Positions 15,054-21,991 of a stretch of DNA of 28,556 bases are shown here, in pieces. A program made the position numbers and the translations under genes. Each line of letters begins with the position of its first letter. Positions within the stretch are counted from its first letter, which is position 1. Under the pieces are notes generated by a model. The model searched no databases. It was not told the DNA's origin and worked only from the letters and a program-made list of their open reading frames with translations. Source of the DNA: Roseovarius sp. GTDB lineage: Bacteria > Pseudomonadota > Alphaproteobacteria > Rhodobacterales > Rhodobacteraceae. The stretch is taken from contig SLDH01000329.1 of assembly GCA_007125415.1 (NCBI GenBank), positions 1-28,556 on the forward strand, in the 5' to 3' direction.

Positions 15054-15362
15054 TCACTCATCAAGGGTGATGCTCTGGCGCAGGTCGCCCGATGCGCTGT
15101 CGAAGATCAGGATGCGCTGGTCTTTGGTCACGACGGCAAACCAGCCCGCCCCCATGGTGAAGGTTTCGGCCTCGGCGCCTTCGGGCAGGACGATGGCATC
15201 GGGGAGCATGGGCGGAGGCGGCGCGCGCAAGCGCGTGACAAAGAGCGCGATCAGCACTAGAAATCCGGCGATCATCGTGATGCTGAGCACAGTCACCAGA
15301 AGGCGCAGATATCGCACCAGCGCCGGATCGACCTCTTGAGGATCCTCGTCATTGTCGGACAC
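15054..15362 (-). CDS. Small single-pass membrane protein (DUF6476-like)
   Basis: A 102-residue protein: an acidic N-terminus (SDNDEDPQEVDPALVRYLRL), one hydrophobic helix (about 22-44, LLVTVLSITMIAGFLVLIAL) and an extracytoplasmic tail containing TMGAGWFAVVTKDQRILIFD, which looks like one blade-like beta segment. Function is unknown; the family name is from memory. The start is GTG at 15362, preceded by GGGGAG at good spacing. This start codon lies inside the first codons of the divergent pseudouridine synthase gene, so the two 5' ends overlap by 11 bases. Confidence 0.78.
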   Translation of the reverse strand: MSDNDEDPQEVDPALVRYLRLLVTVLSITMIAGFLVLIALFVTRLRAPPPPMLPDAIVLPEGAEAETFTMGAGWFAVVTKDQRILIFDSASGDLRQSITLDE

Positions 15363-16386
15363 CGCAACTCCCCGTCTTGTCTTCCGGATCGCCGCTGATC
15401 CGCCCGACCGTCTTGATAGGGCGCTTTCGCGCGATGTGCCAGAGCAGGCCTGTCTGTCGCGCACAAGGCTGGCGCGGCTCATTGCGGAGGGGGCGGTGCG
15501 AATCGATGGCGTGGTGGCGCGTGATGCGAAGGCGCGCGTGGGCGCGGGTGCCCGGGTGGAGATCACCTTGCCGCAAGCAACTGAGAGCCATATCGGCCCC
15601 GAGGCGATTGCGCTCGATGTGGTCTACGAGGATGATGATCTCATCGTCATCGACAAGCCGGCGGGCTTGGTGGTGCATCCCGCGCCCGGCACCCCATCGG
15701 GCACATTGGTCAATGCGCTGATCCATCATTGCGGTGAGAGCCTGTCCGGTGTGGGCGGCAGCAAGCGCCCCGGCATCGTGCACCGGATCGACAAGGAAAC
15801 AAGCGGCCTGCTGGTTGCCGCCAAATCCGACCGCGCGCATCAGGGCCTTGCGGCACAGTTCGAGGCGCATGAAGTGGAGCGCCATTATCTCGCGGTCGTG
15901 CACGGGCTGCCCGACGCCAATGACCCGCGCCTGCGCGGCTTGCGGGGTGTGGGCTTCGAGCCCGGCAATGTGCTGCGGATCACGACGCAACTTGCCCGCC
16001 ACCGGACAGACCGGCAGAAACAGGCGGTGGTCTTCGACGGCGGGCGTCATGCCGTGACACGCGCACGCGTGCTGGAAAGCTTCGGCGAGCCTGCCTGCGC
16101 GGCACTTGTGGAGTGTTGGCTGGAAACGGGCCGCACGCATCAGATCCGCGTGCACATGGCCCATGCGGGGCATGGCCTGATCGGCGATCCTGTCTATGGT
16201 GGACGGCGCAAACTGCCGCTCCGGGCGCTGCCGGAACAGGGGGTGGTGCTCGCCGCGGCCTTCCCCCGGCAGGCCCTGCATGCGGCAACCCTCGGGTTCA
16301 CCCATCCGGTAAGCGGCGCGTTGCTGCGCTTCAGCGCGCGGCTCCCCGCCGACATGACCGCACTGCTCGACGCGTTGCGGGGCTGA
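15352..16386 (+). CDS. RluA/RluD-family 23S rRNA pseudouridine synthase
   Basis: A 344-residue enzyme that isomerises uridine to pseudouridine in large-subunit rRNA. An N-terminal S4-like RNA-binding domain (about 18-75: RLDRALSRDVP, SRTRLARLIAEGAVRIDG) is followed by the catalytic domain with DDDLIVIDKPAGLVVHPAPG. The signature HRIDKETSGLLVAAKS carries catalytic Asp147, and downstream are LETGRTHQIRVHMAHAGHGLIGDPVYG. It is closest in layout to RluD (helix 69 sites), but the exact target is inferred. The start is TTG at 15352 with GAGGA upstream. It begins the expected N-terminus, and no better ATG is available. rpoH follows 155 bases later on the same strand. Confidence 0.92.
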   Translation: MSDTATPRLVFRIAADPPDRLDRALSRDVPEQACLSRTRLARLIAEGAVRIDGVVARDAKARVGAGARVEITLPQATESHIGPEAIALDVVYEDDDLIVIDKPAGLVVHPAPGTPSGTLVNALIHHCGESLSGVGGSKRPGIVHRIDKETSGLLVAAKSDRAHQGLAAQFEAHEVERHYLAVVHGLPDANDPRLRGLRGVGFEPGNVLRITTQLARHRTDRQKQAVVFDGGRHAVTRARVLESFGEPACAALVECWLETGRTHQIRVHMAHAGHGLIGDPVYGGRRKLPLRALPEQGVVLAAAFPRQALHAATLGFTHPVSGALLRFSARLPADMTALLDALRG

Positions 16387-16478
16387 CATCCGCGCACATG
16401 GGCGTGAGAATGCTGTCACAAATCCAGATTTTCGGGCTTTCTCGCACCATGTGATATAAGTGAACCGAAGAGTACAAC

Positions 16479-16516
16479 TTGACGAGCCATATTTCTTACC
16501 TAATTACTCAGGTAAG
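16479..16516 (+). promoter_or_regulatory. Candidate rpoH promoter and leader hairpin
   Basis: TTGACG (16479-16484) and TAATTA (16501-16506) are spaced by 16 bases ahead of rpoH. A perfect inverted repeat CTTACC (16495-16500) / GGTAAG (16511-16516) spans the -10. It could be an operator, or a leader hairpin if transcription starts earlier, for example from the TGATATAAG at 16452-16460. Which promoter is used cannot be read from sequence alone. Confidence 0.4.
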
Positions 16517-16541
16517 AGTGGAACACTGAAGGGGCATTCGT

Positions 16542-17438
16542 ATGAGCAACTACAAGAATTTGCCGGCACCGTCGCCGGAAGGCGGTCTGAACCGATACAT
16601 GCAGGAAATCCGCAAATTCCCGCTACTCGAGCCTGAAGAGGAATACATGCTGGCCAAGCGCTGGGTGGAGGAGCAGGATACGGAAGCTGCCCATCGGATG
16701 GTGACGTCGCATCTGCGGCTGGCCGCCAAGATCGCAATGGGATATCGCGGCTATGGATTGCCGCAGGCCGAGGTGATTTCCGAGGCCAACGTCGGGCTGA
16801 TGCAGGCCGTCAAGCGGTTTGACCCCGAGAAGGGTTTCCGCCTTGCAACCTATGCCATGTGGTGGATCCGCGCCAGTATTCAGGAATACATCCTGCGCAG
16901 CTGGTCGATGGTGAAGCTCGGCACGACATCTGCGCAAAAGAAGCTCTTTTTCAACCTGCGCAAGGCAAAGTCGCGAATCGGCGCGCTCGAAGATGGCGAC
17001 ATGCATCCCGATAACGTGAAGCGCATCGCCCATGATCTGGGGGTGACCGAGGAAGAGGTGATCTCGATGAACCGCCGGATGAGTGGCGGCGATGCCTCTC
17101 TGAACGCCACTGTGGGGAGCGACGAAGGCACCTCAATGCAATGGCAGGACTGGCTGGAGGATGAGGGCGCCGACCAGGCGGGCGATTATGAGGAACGCGA
17201 TGAGCTTGACGCACGACGCGCGCTGTTGACGGAGGCGATGGATGTGCTCAACGAGCGAGAGCGGGACATTCTCACCCAGCGCCGCCTCAGCGATCAGGCG
17301 GTCACGCTGGAGGATCTCAGCACGCAATATGATGTCAGCCGCGAGCGAATCCGGCAGATCGAGGTTCGTGCCTTCGAAAAGCTTCAGAAGCGGATGCGTG
17401 AACTGGCCGAAGAGAAAGGCATGCTGACCGAGGCCTGA
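16542..17438 (+). CDS. rpoH: RNA polymerase heat-shock sigma factor RpoH (sigma-32)
   Basis: A 298-residue sigma factor directing RNA polymerase to heat-shock promoters. Region 1.2 is LNRYMQEIRKFPLLEPEEEY. Region 2 is AEVISEANVGLMQAVKRFDP with RLATYAMWWIRASIQEYILRS. The diagnostic RpoH box is intact at 132-140 (QKKLFFNLR), and region 4 has the helix-turn-helix YDVSRERIRQIEVRAFEKLQ. Length and motifs are typical. AAGGGG precedes the start. It lies downstream of the RluD-like gene in the same direction and is the canonical paralogue compared with the degenerate one at 13965. Activity of family members is commonly set by DnaK and FtsH, which is not visible here. Confidence 0.95.
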   Translation: MSNYKNLPAPSPEGGLNRYMQEIRKFPLLEPEEEYMLAKRWVEEQDTEAAHRMVTSHLRLAAKIAMGYRGYGLPQAEVISEANVGLMQAVKRFDPEKGFRLATYAMWWIRASIQEYILRSWSMVKLGTTSAQKKLFFNLRKAKSRIGALEDGDMHPDNVKRIAHDLGVTEEEVISMNRRMSGGDASLNATVGSDEGTSMQWQDWLEDEGADQAGDYEERDELDARRALLTEAMDVLNERERDILTQRRLSDQAVTLEDLSTQYDVSRERIRQIEVRAFEKLQKRMRELAEEKGMLTEA

Positions 17439-17566
17439 CCGGCATCGGCCAGCCTCGATCCCTCCGGGCTTGGCACCAATATGCCGGGCGCTCGAAAGAG
17501 CGGGTTGCAGCCGACGCTTGCGGCAGGCTCCGAAAGCGGGAAAGATGGGTCCATTGGAGGATCGTC

Positions 17567-17836
17567 ATGGCAGGTGGTTGGGCGCGCGATGGCGCGGTGA
17601 GCGAGCAGATCGAGGCGACGATTTCGGACGAACTGGCCCGCCTCAAGGCGCGGAGCTTGCCGCAGGGGGAAAGTCGGACCCATTGTGCCGAATGTGAAGA
17701 GCCGATCCCCGAGGCACGCCGGGTGGCTCTTCCGGGCGTCAAACTCTGCATTGACTGTATGGCGGAGCGCGACCGCCATGTGCCTGCCCGGGGCGGATAC
17801 AACCGCAGCGGGAGCAAGGATAGTCAGCTCAAGTAA
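17567..17836 (+). CDS. DksA/TraR-type C4 zinc finger protein
   Basis: An 89-residue small protein. A short N-terminal helix (about 10-30, VSEQIEATISDELARLKAR) is followed by a C4 zinc finger with Cys40, Cys43, Cys61 and Cys64 (CAECEEPIPEARR, then LCIDCMAERD), the hallmark of DksA/TraR relatives. It lacks the long coiled-coil hairpin of true DksA, so it resembles the short YbiI/TraR group, which may bind the RNA polymerase secondary channel. GGAGG lies 6 bases before the ATG. It is 128 bases downstream of rpoH and could be co-transcribed or have its own promoter. Confidence 0.85.
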   Translation: MAGGWARDGAVSEQIEATISDELARLKARSLPQGESRTHCAECEEPIPEARRVALPGVKLCIDCMAERDRHVPARGGYNRSGSKDSQLK

Positions 17837-17844
17837 AAGAGGCA

Positions 17845-17868
17845 CTTATTGAATGTATGTTCAGTTAG
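17845..17868. promoter_or_regulatory. Imperfect palindrome upstream of the small secreted protein gene
   Basis: A 24-base dyad is centred on TGAA-TGTATG-TTCA (17850-17863), with outer matching CT and AG flanks. TTGAAT at 17849-17854 could serve as a -35 with a weak -10 near 17871-17876, so a bound protein would cover the promoter. Confidence 0.35.
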
Positions 17869-17910
17869 TGTTATCACCCCGGTCAGGACATCAACTGGGG
17901 AGACCGCATA

Positions 17911-18273
17911 ATGACATTTGGGAATCTCAAGCCCGGCAGCGCGGCGTTGGCGATCGGTGTGGCTGTCGTGATATCGCCCGGCGCGGCCGAGGCGCAGACA
18001 AAGGAGCTGTCGGGTGAACGCTTCTTGCAGGTGCATTCGGGCCAGTGCATCAGCTACTGGGGCGCCAGCGAAGGCACCCAATGTTTCAATGCTGATGGTA
18101 CCACCAATTATGACGACACCACCTATGGCACCGATACGGGTGTCTGGAGGGTGGATGGTGACGATGTCTGCGTGACCTGGTCGCAGGAAGCGGTTGAAGG
18201 CTGCGGGCCGGTCATGAAGGCCGGCGAAGGTGTGTACCGGGATAATGATGGCTACACCTGGACCATCAATTGA
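17911..18273 (+). CDS. Small secreted four-cysteine protein of unknown function
   Basis: A 120-residue protein with a signal peptide (MTFGNLKPGSAALAIGVAVV, probable cut after AEA at 26-28). The mature part has four cysteines (46, 58, 87, 98), likely two disulfides, and is rich in Gly, Asp, Thr and Trp (FNADGTTNYDDTTYGTDTGVW). The layout suggests a compact beta-rich periplasmic domain. I do not recognise a named family. The start has GGGGAG 10 bases upstream. A palindrome lies ahead of it, and the gene stands alone. Confidence 0.8.
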   Translation: MTFGNLKPGSAALAIGVAVVISPGAAEAQTKELSGERFLQVHSGQCISYWGASEGTQCFNADGTTNYDDTTYGTDTGVWRVDGDDVCVTWSQEAVEGCGPVMKAGEGVYRDNDGYTWTIN

Positions 18274-18304
18274 GTGCGCTGCGGCGCTCCCACGTAGCGG
18301 GCTA

Positions 18305-18394
18305 TAGCATGTCGCGCCGAAATGGATTCATCCCCGCCCGGGGCGCATGCCCTGGCACGGGGCAGAGATGAATCCGATCAGACGCGACACGCTA
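18305..18394 (+). repeat. Dispersed palindromic repeat, copy 2 (well-paired)
   Basis: The outer arms 18305-18316 and 18383-18394 pair over 12 bases with one mismatch. The inner arms GGATTCATC (18324-18332) and GATGAATCC (18367-18375) pair perfectly. The GC-rich centre can pair further. The whole matches 10163-10248 on the other strand. It occupies the first part of the 320-base gap 18274-18593, which otherwise holds only the hairpin at 18472-18503. Confidence 0.75.
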
Positions 18395-18471
18395 CAGAGA
18401 AGCAGTGAGGTCCGGCAGGACGCGCGAGACAAGTTTGTTTGAGTACCCGGGGAACTGTTTTTCCCACATCC

Positions 18472-18503
18472 GGCTTGGTGCGACTTCAGGGTCGTGCCAA
18501 GCC
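18472..18503. terminator. Strong hairpin between convergent genes, possible bidirectional terminator
   Basis: GGCTTGGTGCGAC (18472-18484) pairs with GTCGTGCCAAGCC (18491-18503) through 13 positions, two of them G-U, with a 6-base loop. It lies between the stop codons of two convergent genes (18273 plus and 18594 minus). No T-run follows on either strand, so terminator function is a guess from position. Confidence 0.4.
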
Positions 18504-18593
18504 TTCTATGTCTGGTGCCACGACTTGACCGTGATTCACACGGCTCGCTCGATCCAATACCCGTTTCTGGCCGTTGCGCCGGTGCTGCTGTCC

Positions 18594-20420
18594 TCAGGCC
18601 TCCAGCGCTTCAAGCTCGTCGATGAAACTCTCGATCATCTTCAGCCCCTTGTCCCAGAAACGAGGGTCCGATGCATCGAGCCCGAAAGGCGCCAGAAGCT
18701 CCTTGTGATGCTTTGAGCCACCTGCTTTGAGCATCTCGAAATACTTGTCCTGAAAGCCCTCGGGGCTTTCCTCATACACCGCATAGAGCGCATTCACCAA
18801 ACCATCGCCGAACGCATAGGCATAGACGTAAAACGGCGAGTGCACGAAATGCGGGATATAAACCCAGAAGGTCTCATAGCCGTCCATGAAATCGAAGGCC
18901 GGACCGAGGCTCTCGGCCTGCACGCTAATCCACAGCGCGTTGATGTCGTCAGGCGTCAACTCACCCTCGCGCCGGGCCGCATGCAGCTTGCACTCGAAAT
19001 CATAGAAGGCAATCTGGCGAACCACGGTGTTGATCATGTCCTCCACCTTGCCGGCCAGCAGCACCTTGCGCTCCTGAGCCGTGCCCGCCCGCTCCAGCAT
19101 CTTGCGGAAGGTCAGCATCTCGCCGAAGACAGAGGCGGTTTCGGCAAGGGTGAGCGGCGTGGAGGAAAGCAACTCGCCCTGCCCGGCGGCCAGCACCTGA
19201 TGCACGCCATGGCCAAGCTCATGGGCAAGCGTCATCACATCGCGCGGTTTGCCCAGGTAGTTCAGCATGACATAGGGGTGCACATCCGTCACCGTGGGGT
19301 GCGCAAAGGCCCCCGGCGCCTTGCCCGGCTTGACTGCCGCATCGATCCAGCCCTTCCTGAAGAACGGTGTCGCGAGCGCCTCCATGCGCGCATCAAAGCC
19401 CGTATAGGCTTCCATCACCATCGCCTCGGCGCTAGGCCAGTCAACGATCTTCTGCTCTTCCATCGGCAGCGGCGCGTTACGGTCCCAGACCTGCATCCGC
19501 TCCAGCCCCAGCCATTTGCGCTTGAGCTCATAGTAGCGATGGCTCAGGCGCGGATAGGCCGCCACCACCGCATCGCGCAGCGCCTCCACCACCTCGGGCT
19601 CCACATGGTTGCTCAGGTGGCGCCCGGTCTGTGCCGTGGGCATGCCGCGCCAACGGTCGATCACTTCCTTTTCCTTGGTCGTGGTATTGTGCACGCGGGC
19701 GAAGGTACGGATGTTCTCGCCAAAGACGCGCGCAAGCTCGCGGCAGGCGGCTTCGCGCTTGGCGCGATCATGATCGGTGAGCAAGTTGAGCGTGGCCTCG
19801 ATGCCCATGGCCTCGCCGTCCACGTCGAAGCTGAGCCCGGCGATGGTTTCATCGAAAAGCCGTTCCCACGCATCGCCGACAACGCCCATGTCATGCAGGA
19901 ATTTCTCCAACTCGTCGGAGAGTTGATGAGGTTTCATCGCGCGAATCCGGTCGAGCACCGGCTTGAAGCGGGCAAGCCCGGCATTCTGCGCATACATCGC
20001 CTTGAGGTCTTCTTCCTCCAGCCGGTTGAGTTCGAGCGAGAAGAAAACCAGCGGCGTGGTGTAGCGCGTGATCTTCTCCTGACAGTCGGAGAGAAATTTC
20101 GCGCGGCCCGCGTCGGTTGTCTGCTGATAGTAGCGCAGCCCGGCAAAGGACATGATGCGCCCGGCAACGGCGCTGATGCGCTCGTCACGCAGGATGCACT
20201 CCAGAAGCCCCGCGGCATCGAGGCTTGCCAGCTTGCCCTCGTAATCGGCGGCAAACGCGCTGCAAGCCTGCTCGAGCCAGTCCAGATCGCGTTTGAGTTC
20301 CGGCGCATCCTCGCCCGTATAGAGATCGCTCAGATCCCATTCCGGCAGATCGCCCAGCCCGCCCGGGCCTGAGCCGGTGTCGGACTTGGCATCACGAACG
20401 GGGCGGGAAAGATGGAACAT
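18594..20420 (-). CDS. pepF: Oligoendopeptidase F (M3 family zinc peptidase)
   Basis: A 608-residue cytoplasmic metallopeptidase that degrades short peptides. Zinc motif HELGH begins at His400 (TLAHELGHGVHQVLA), and the third ligand Glu lies in the downstream helix near TPLTLAETASVFGEML. The N-terminal half is the helical M3 recognition region (EWDLSDLYTG, SFAGLRYYQQTTD). Length matches the family (about 600). The start at 20420 has AGGAGAG upstream. The M24 gene is divergent; the 258 bases between the two starts hold no further gene I can support. Confidence 0.94.
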   Translation of the reverse strand: MFHLSRPVRDAKSDTGSGPGGLGDLPEWDLSDLYTGEDAPELKRDLDWLEQACSAFAADYEGKLASLDAAGLLECILRDERISAVAGRIMSFAGLRYYQQTTDAGRAKFLSDCQEKITRYTTPLVFFSLELNRLEEEDLKAMYAQNAGLARFKPVLDRIRAMKPHQLSDELEKFLHDMGVVGDAWERLFDETIAGLSFDVDGEAMGIEATLNLLTDHDRAKREAACRELARVFGENIRTFARVHNTTTKEKEVIDRWRGMPTAQTGRHLSNHVEPEVVEALRDAVVAAYPRLSHRYYELKRKWLGLERMQVWDRNAPLPMEEQKIVDWPSAEAMVMEAYTGFDARMEALATPFFRKGWIDAAVKPGKAPGAFAHPTVTDVHPYVMLNYLGKPRDVMTLAHELGHGVHQVLAAGQGELLSSTPLTLAETASVFGEMLTFRKMLERAGTAQERKVLLAGKVEDMINTVVRQIAFYDFECKLHAARREGELTPDDINALWISVQAESLGPAFDFMDGYETFWVYIPHFVHSPFYVYAYAFGDGLVNALYAVYEESPEGFQDKYFEMLKAGGSKHHKELLAPFGLDASDPRFWDKGLKMIESFIDELEALEA

Positions 20421-20678
20421 GCGGCTCTCCTGTCTGGCATCTGTGGCTTTCCACATAGGGCTGCGGACAGAAAGGCTCAAGCGTCAGTTGGGCATTGGCA
20501 TCAAGGCAGGGCCGGATGGGGCGGGCAGAGGAAGTCGATCGACCGCCTGTTCCGGTCGGCGATGCGCAGTGGCCCTGCTTCCTTCTACACGGCGATGGAA
20601 GAGCAGTAAGATTTTCGGCATTTTCTGATGATCAGCCATCTGCTAATCAAGCCGCACGTGTTCACCGGAGGGCGGATC

Positions 20679-21935
20679 ATGGCCGAACTTGACTGGCATG
20701 CGGATCGTGCCGATCTTGCAGATCTCGCGCTGCTCGACCGTGCGCCCGAAGATGAGGGGATCGATCTTGTCGCCGTACGCGGCTACCGGCTGGGCCGGGT
20801 GCGTGCGGAAATGGCAAGGCGCGACATCGCGGCGCTCATCCTGTCGGATCCGGTCAACATCCGCTATGCCACGGGCGCGCGCAACATGCAGGTCTTCAGC
20901 CAGCGCAACGCGCCTTCGCGCTATCTGCTCTTGACGGCCGATCGCTCCATCCTTTTCGAGTTCACCGGGTGCGCCCATCTGGCCGCGGGGCTGGAGACAA
21001 TCGACGAGGTGCGCCCCGCGCGCACGGCGAGCTTTGTCGCCGCAGGGCCGGAGATCGTGGCGCGCGAGCGGGCCTGGGCGGCGGAGATGGCGGATCTCGT
21101 GCAGGAGCTTGTCGGGCGCGGGGCGGTGCTGGGTCTGGAGCGGCTGAACGCCGGCAGCGCCATTGCGCTGCGCGATGCGGGGTTGCGGATCGTGGACGCG
21201 CAAGAGCCCGTTGAAATGGCCCGCGCCATCAAATCGGCCGAGGAGATGAAATGCGTGAATGCCTCGCTGCGCGCCACCGAAATCGGTGTGGCCAGGCTGC
21301 GCGATGCTCTGCGCCCCGGCCTGACGGAGGCGCAGCTCTGGTCGGTGCTGCACCAGTCGATCATCGCACAGAACGGGGATTACGTGGAAACGCGGCTGCT
21401 GAATGCGGGGGCGCGCACCAACCCGTGGTTTCAGGAAACCAGCGACCATGTGATCGGGGCAAACGAGATCATCGCGCTTGATACGGATGTGGTGGGCTGC
21501 CACGGCTACTACTCGGATTTCTCACGCAGCTTTCATTCCGGGCCTGACAGGCCCAGTGCCGCGCAGCGCGCGCTCTACAGGACGGCCCATGAGCAGGTGC
21601 ATCACAACATGTCCATCCTGCGCCCCGGCATGAGCTTCCGGGAGTATGCGGATGCGGCCTGGGACATTCCGGAAAAATACTATGCCAACCGTTACTATCT
21701 CTCGGCGCATGGCTGCGGGATGACGGGCGAGTATCCCTATCTCTACCACCACGGAGATTTTCCCGATGCCGGCTATGACGGTGTGATCGAACCGGGCATG
21801 ACGCTTTGCGTGGAAAGCTATATCGGCGAGGAGGCCGGCGAGGAGGGTGTGAAGCTAGAACAGCAGGTGCTGATCACCGAGACAGGTGTCGAGCTTTTGT
21901 CGCGCTTTCCGTTCGAGGAGGACTTTCTGCGCTGA
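20679..21935 (+). CDS. M24-family metallopeptidase-like protein related to DMSP lyase DddP, lacking its catalytic Asp
   Basis: A 418-residue protein with an N-terminal creatinase-like domain (SDPVNIRYATGARNMQVFSQR) and a C-terminal pita-bread M24 domain. All metal ligands are present: Asp268 and Asp270 (ALDTD), Asp280, His344, Glu379 (LCVES) and Glu394. Their spacing, and the surrounding text (ETRLLNAGARTNPWFQE, EPGMTLCVE), is close to the DMSP lyase DddP of roseobacters. DddP uses a catalytic Asp six residues after the metal-binding His (Asp377 in the studied enzyme). Here that place is Gly350 in AHGCGMTGEYP. So it is more likely a peptidase, or an enzyme of another substrate, than a DMSP lyase. 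Start 20679 has CGGAGGG upstream. Confidence 0.86.
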   Translation: MAELDWHADRADLADLALLDRAPEDEGIDLVAVRGYRLGRVRAEMARRDIAALILSDPVNIRYATGARNMQVFSQRNAPSRYLLLTADRSILFEFTGCAHLAAGLETIDEVRPARTASFVAAGPEIVARERAWAAEMADLVQELVGRGAVLGLERLNAGSAIALRDAGLRIVDAQEPVEMARAIKSAEEMKCVNASLRATEIGVARLRDALRPGLTEAQLWSVLHQSIIAQNGDYVETRLLNAGARTNPWFQETSDHVIGANEIIALDTDVVGCHGYYSDFSRSFHSGPDRPSAAQRALYRTAHEQVHHNMSILRPGMSFREYADAAWDIPEKYYANRYYLSAHGCGMTGEYPYLYHHGDFPDAGYDGVIEPGMTLCVESYIGEEAGEEGVKLEQQVLITETGVELLSRFPFEEDFLR

Positions 21936-21991
21936 TCCTGCGTCCCCTGCCGGGGATGGGTCCATATGGGCGCAACCTGCCCATGCGCGCC

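Noticed and set aside
18840..20372. A 510-codon open frame on the plus strand
   Set aside because: Antisense to oligoendopeptidase F, which carries the HELGH zinc motif.
20679..21935. Calling this gene dddP (DMSP lyase)
   Set aside because: The catalytic Asp position after the metal-binding His is Gly, so the specific function is not supported despite overall similarity.
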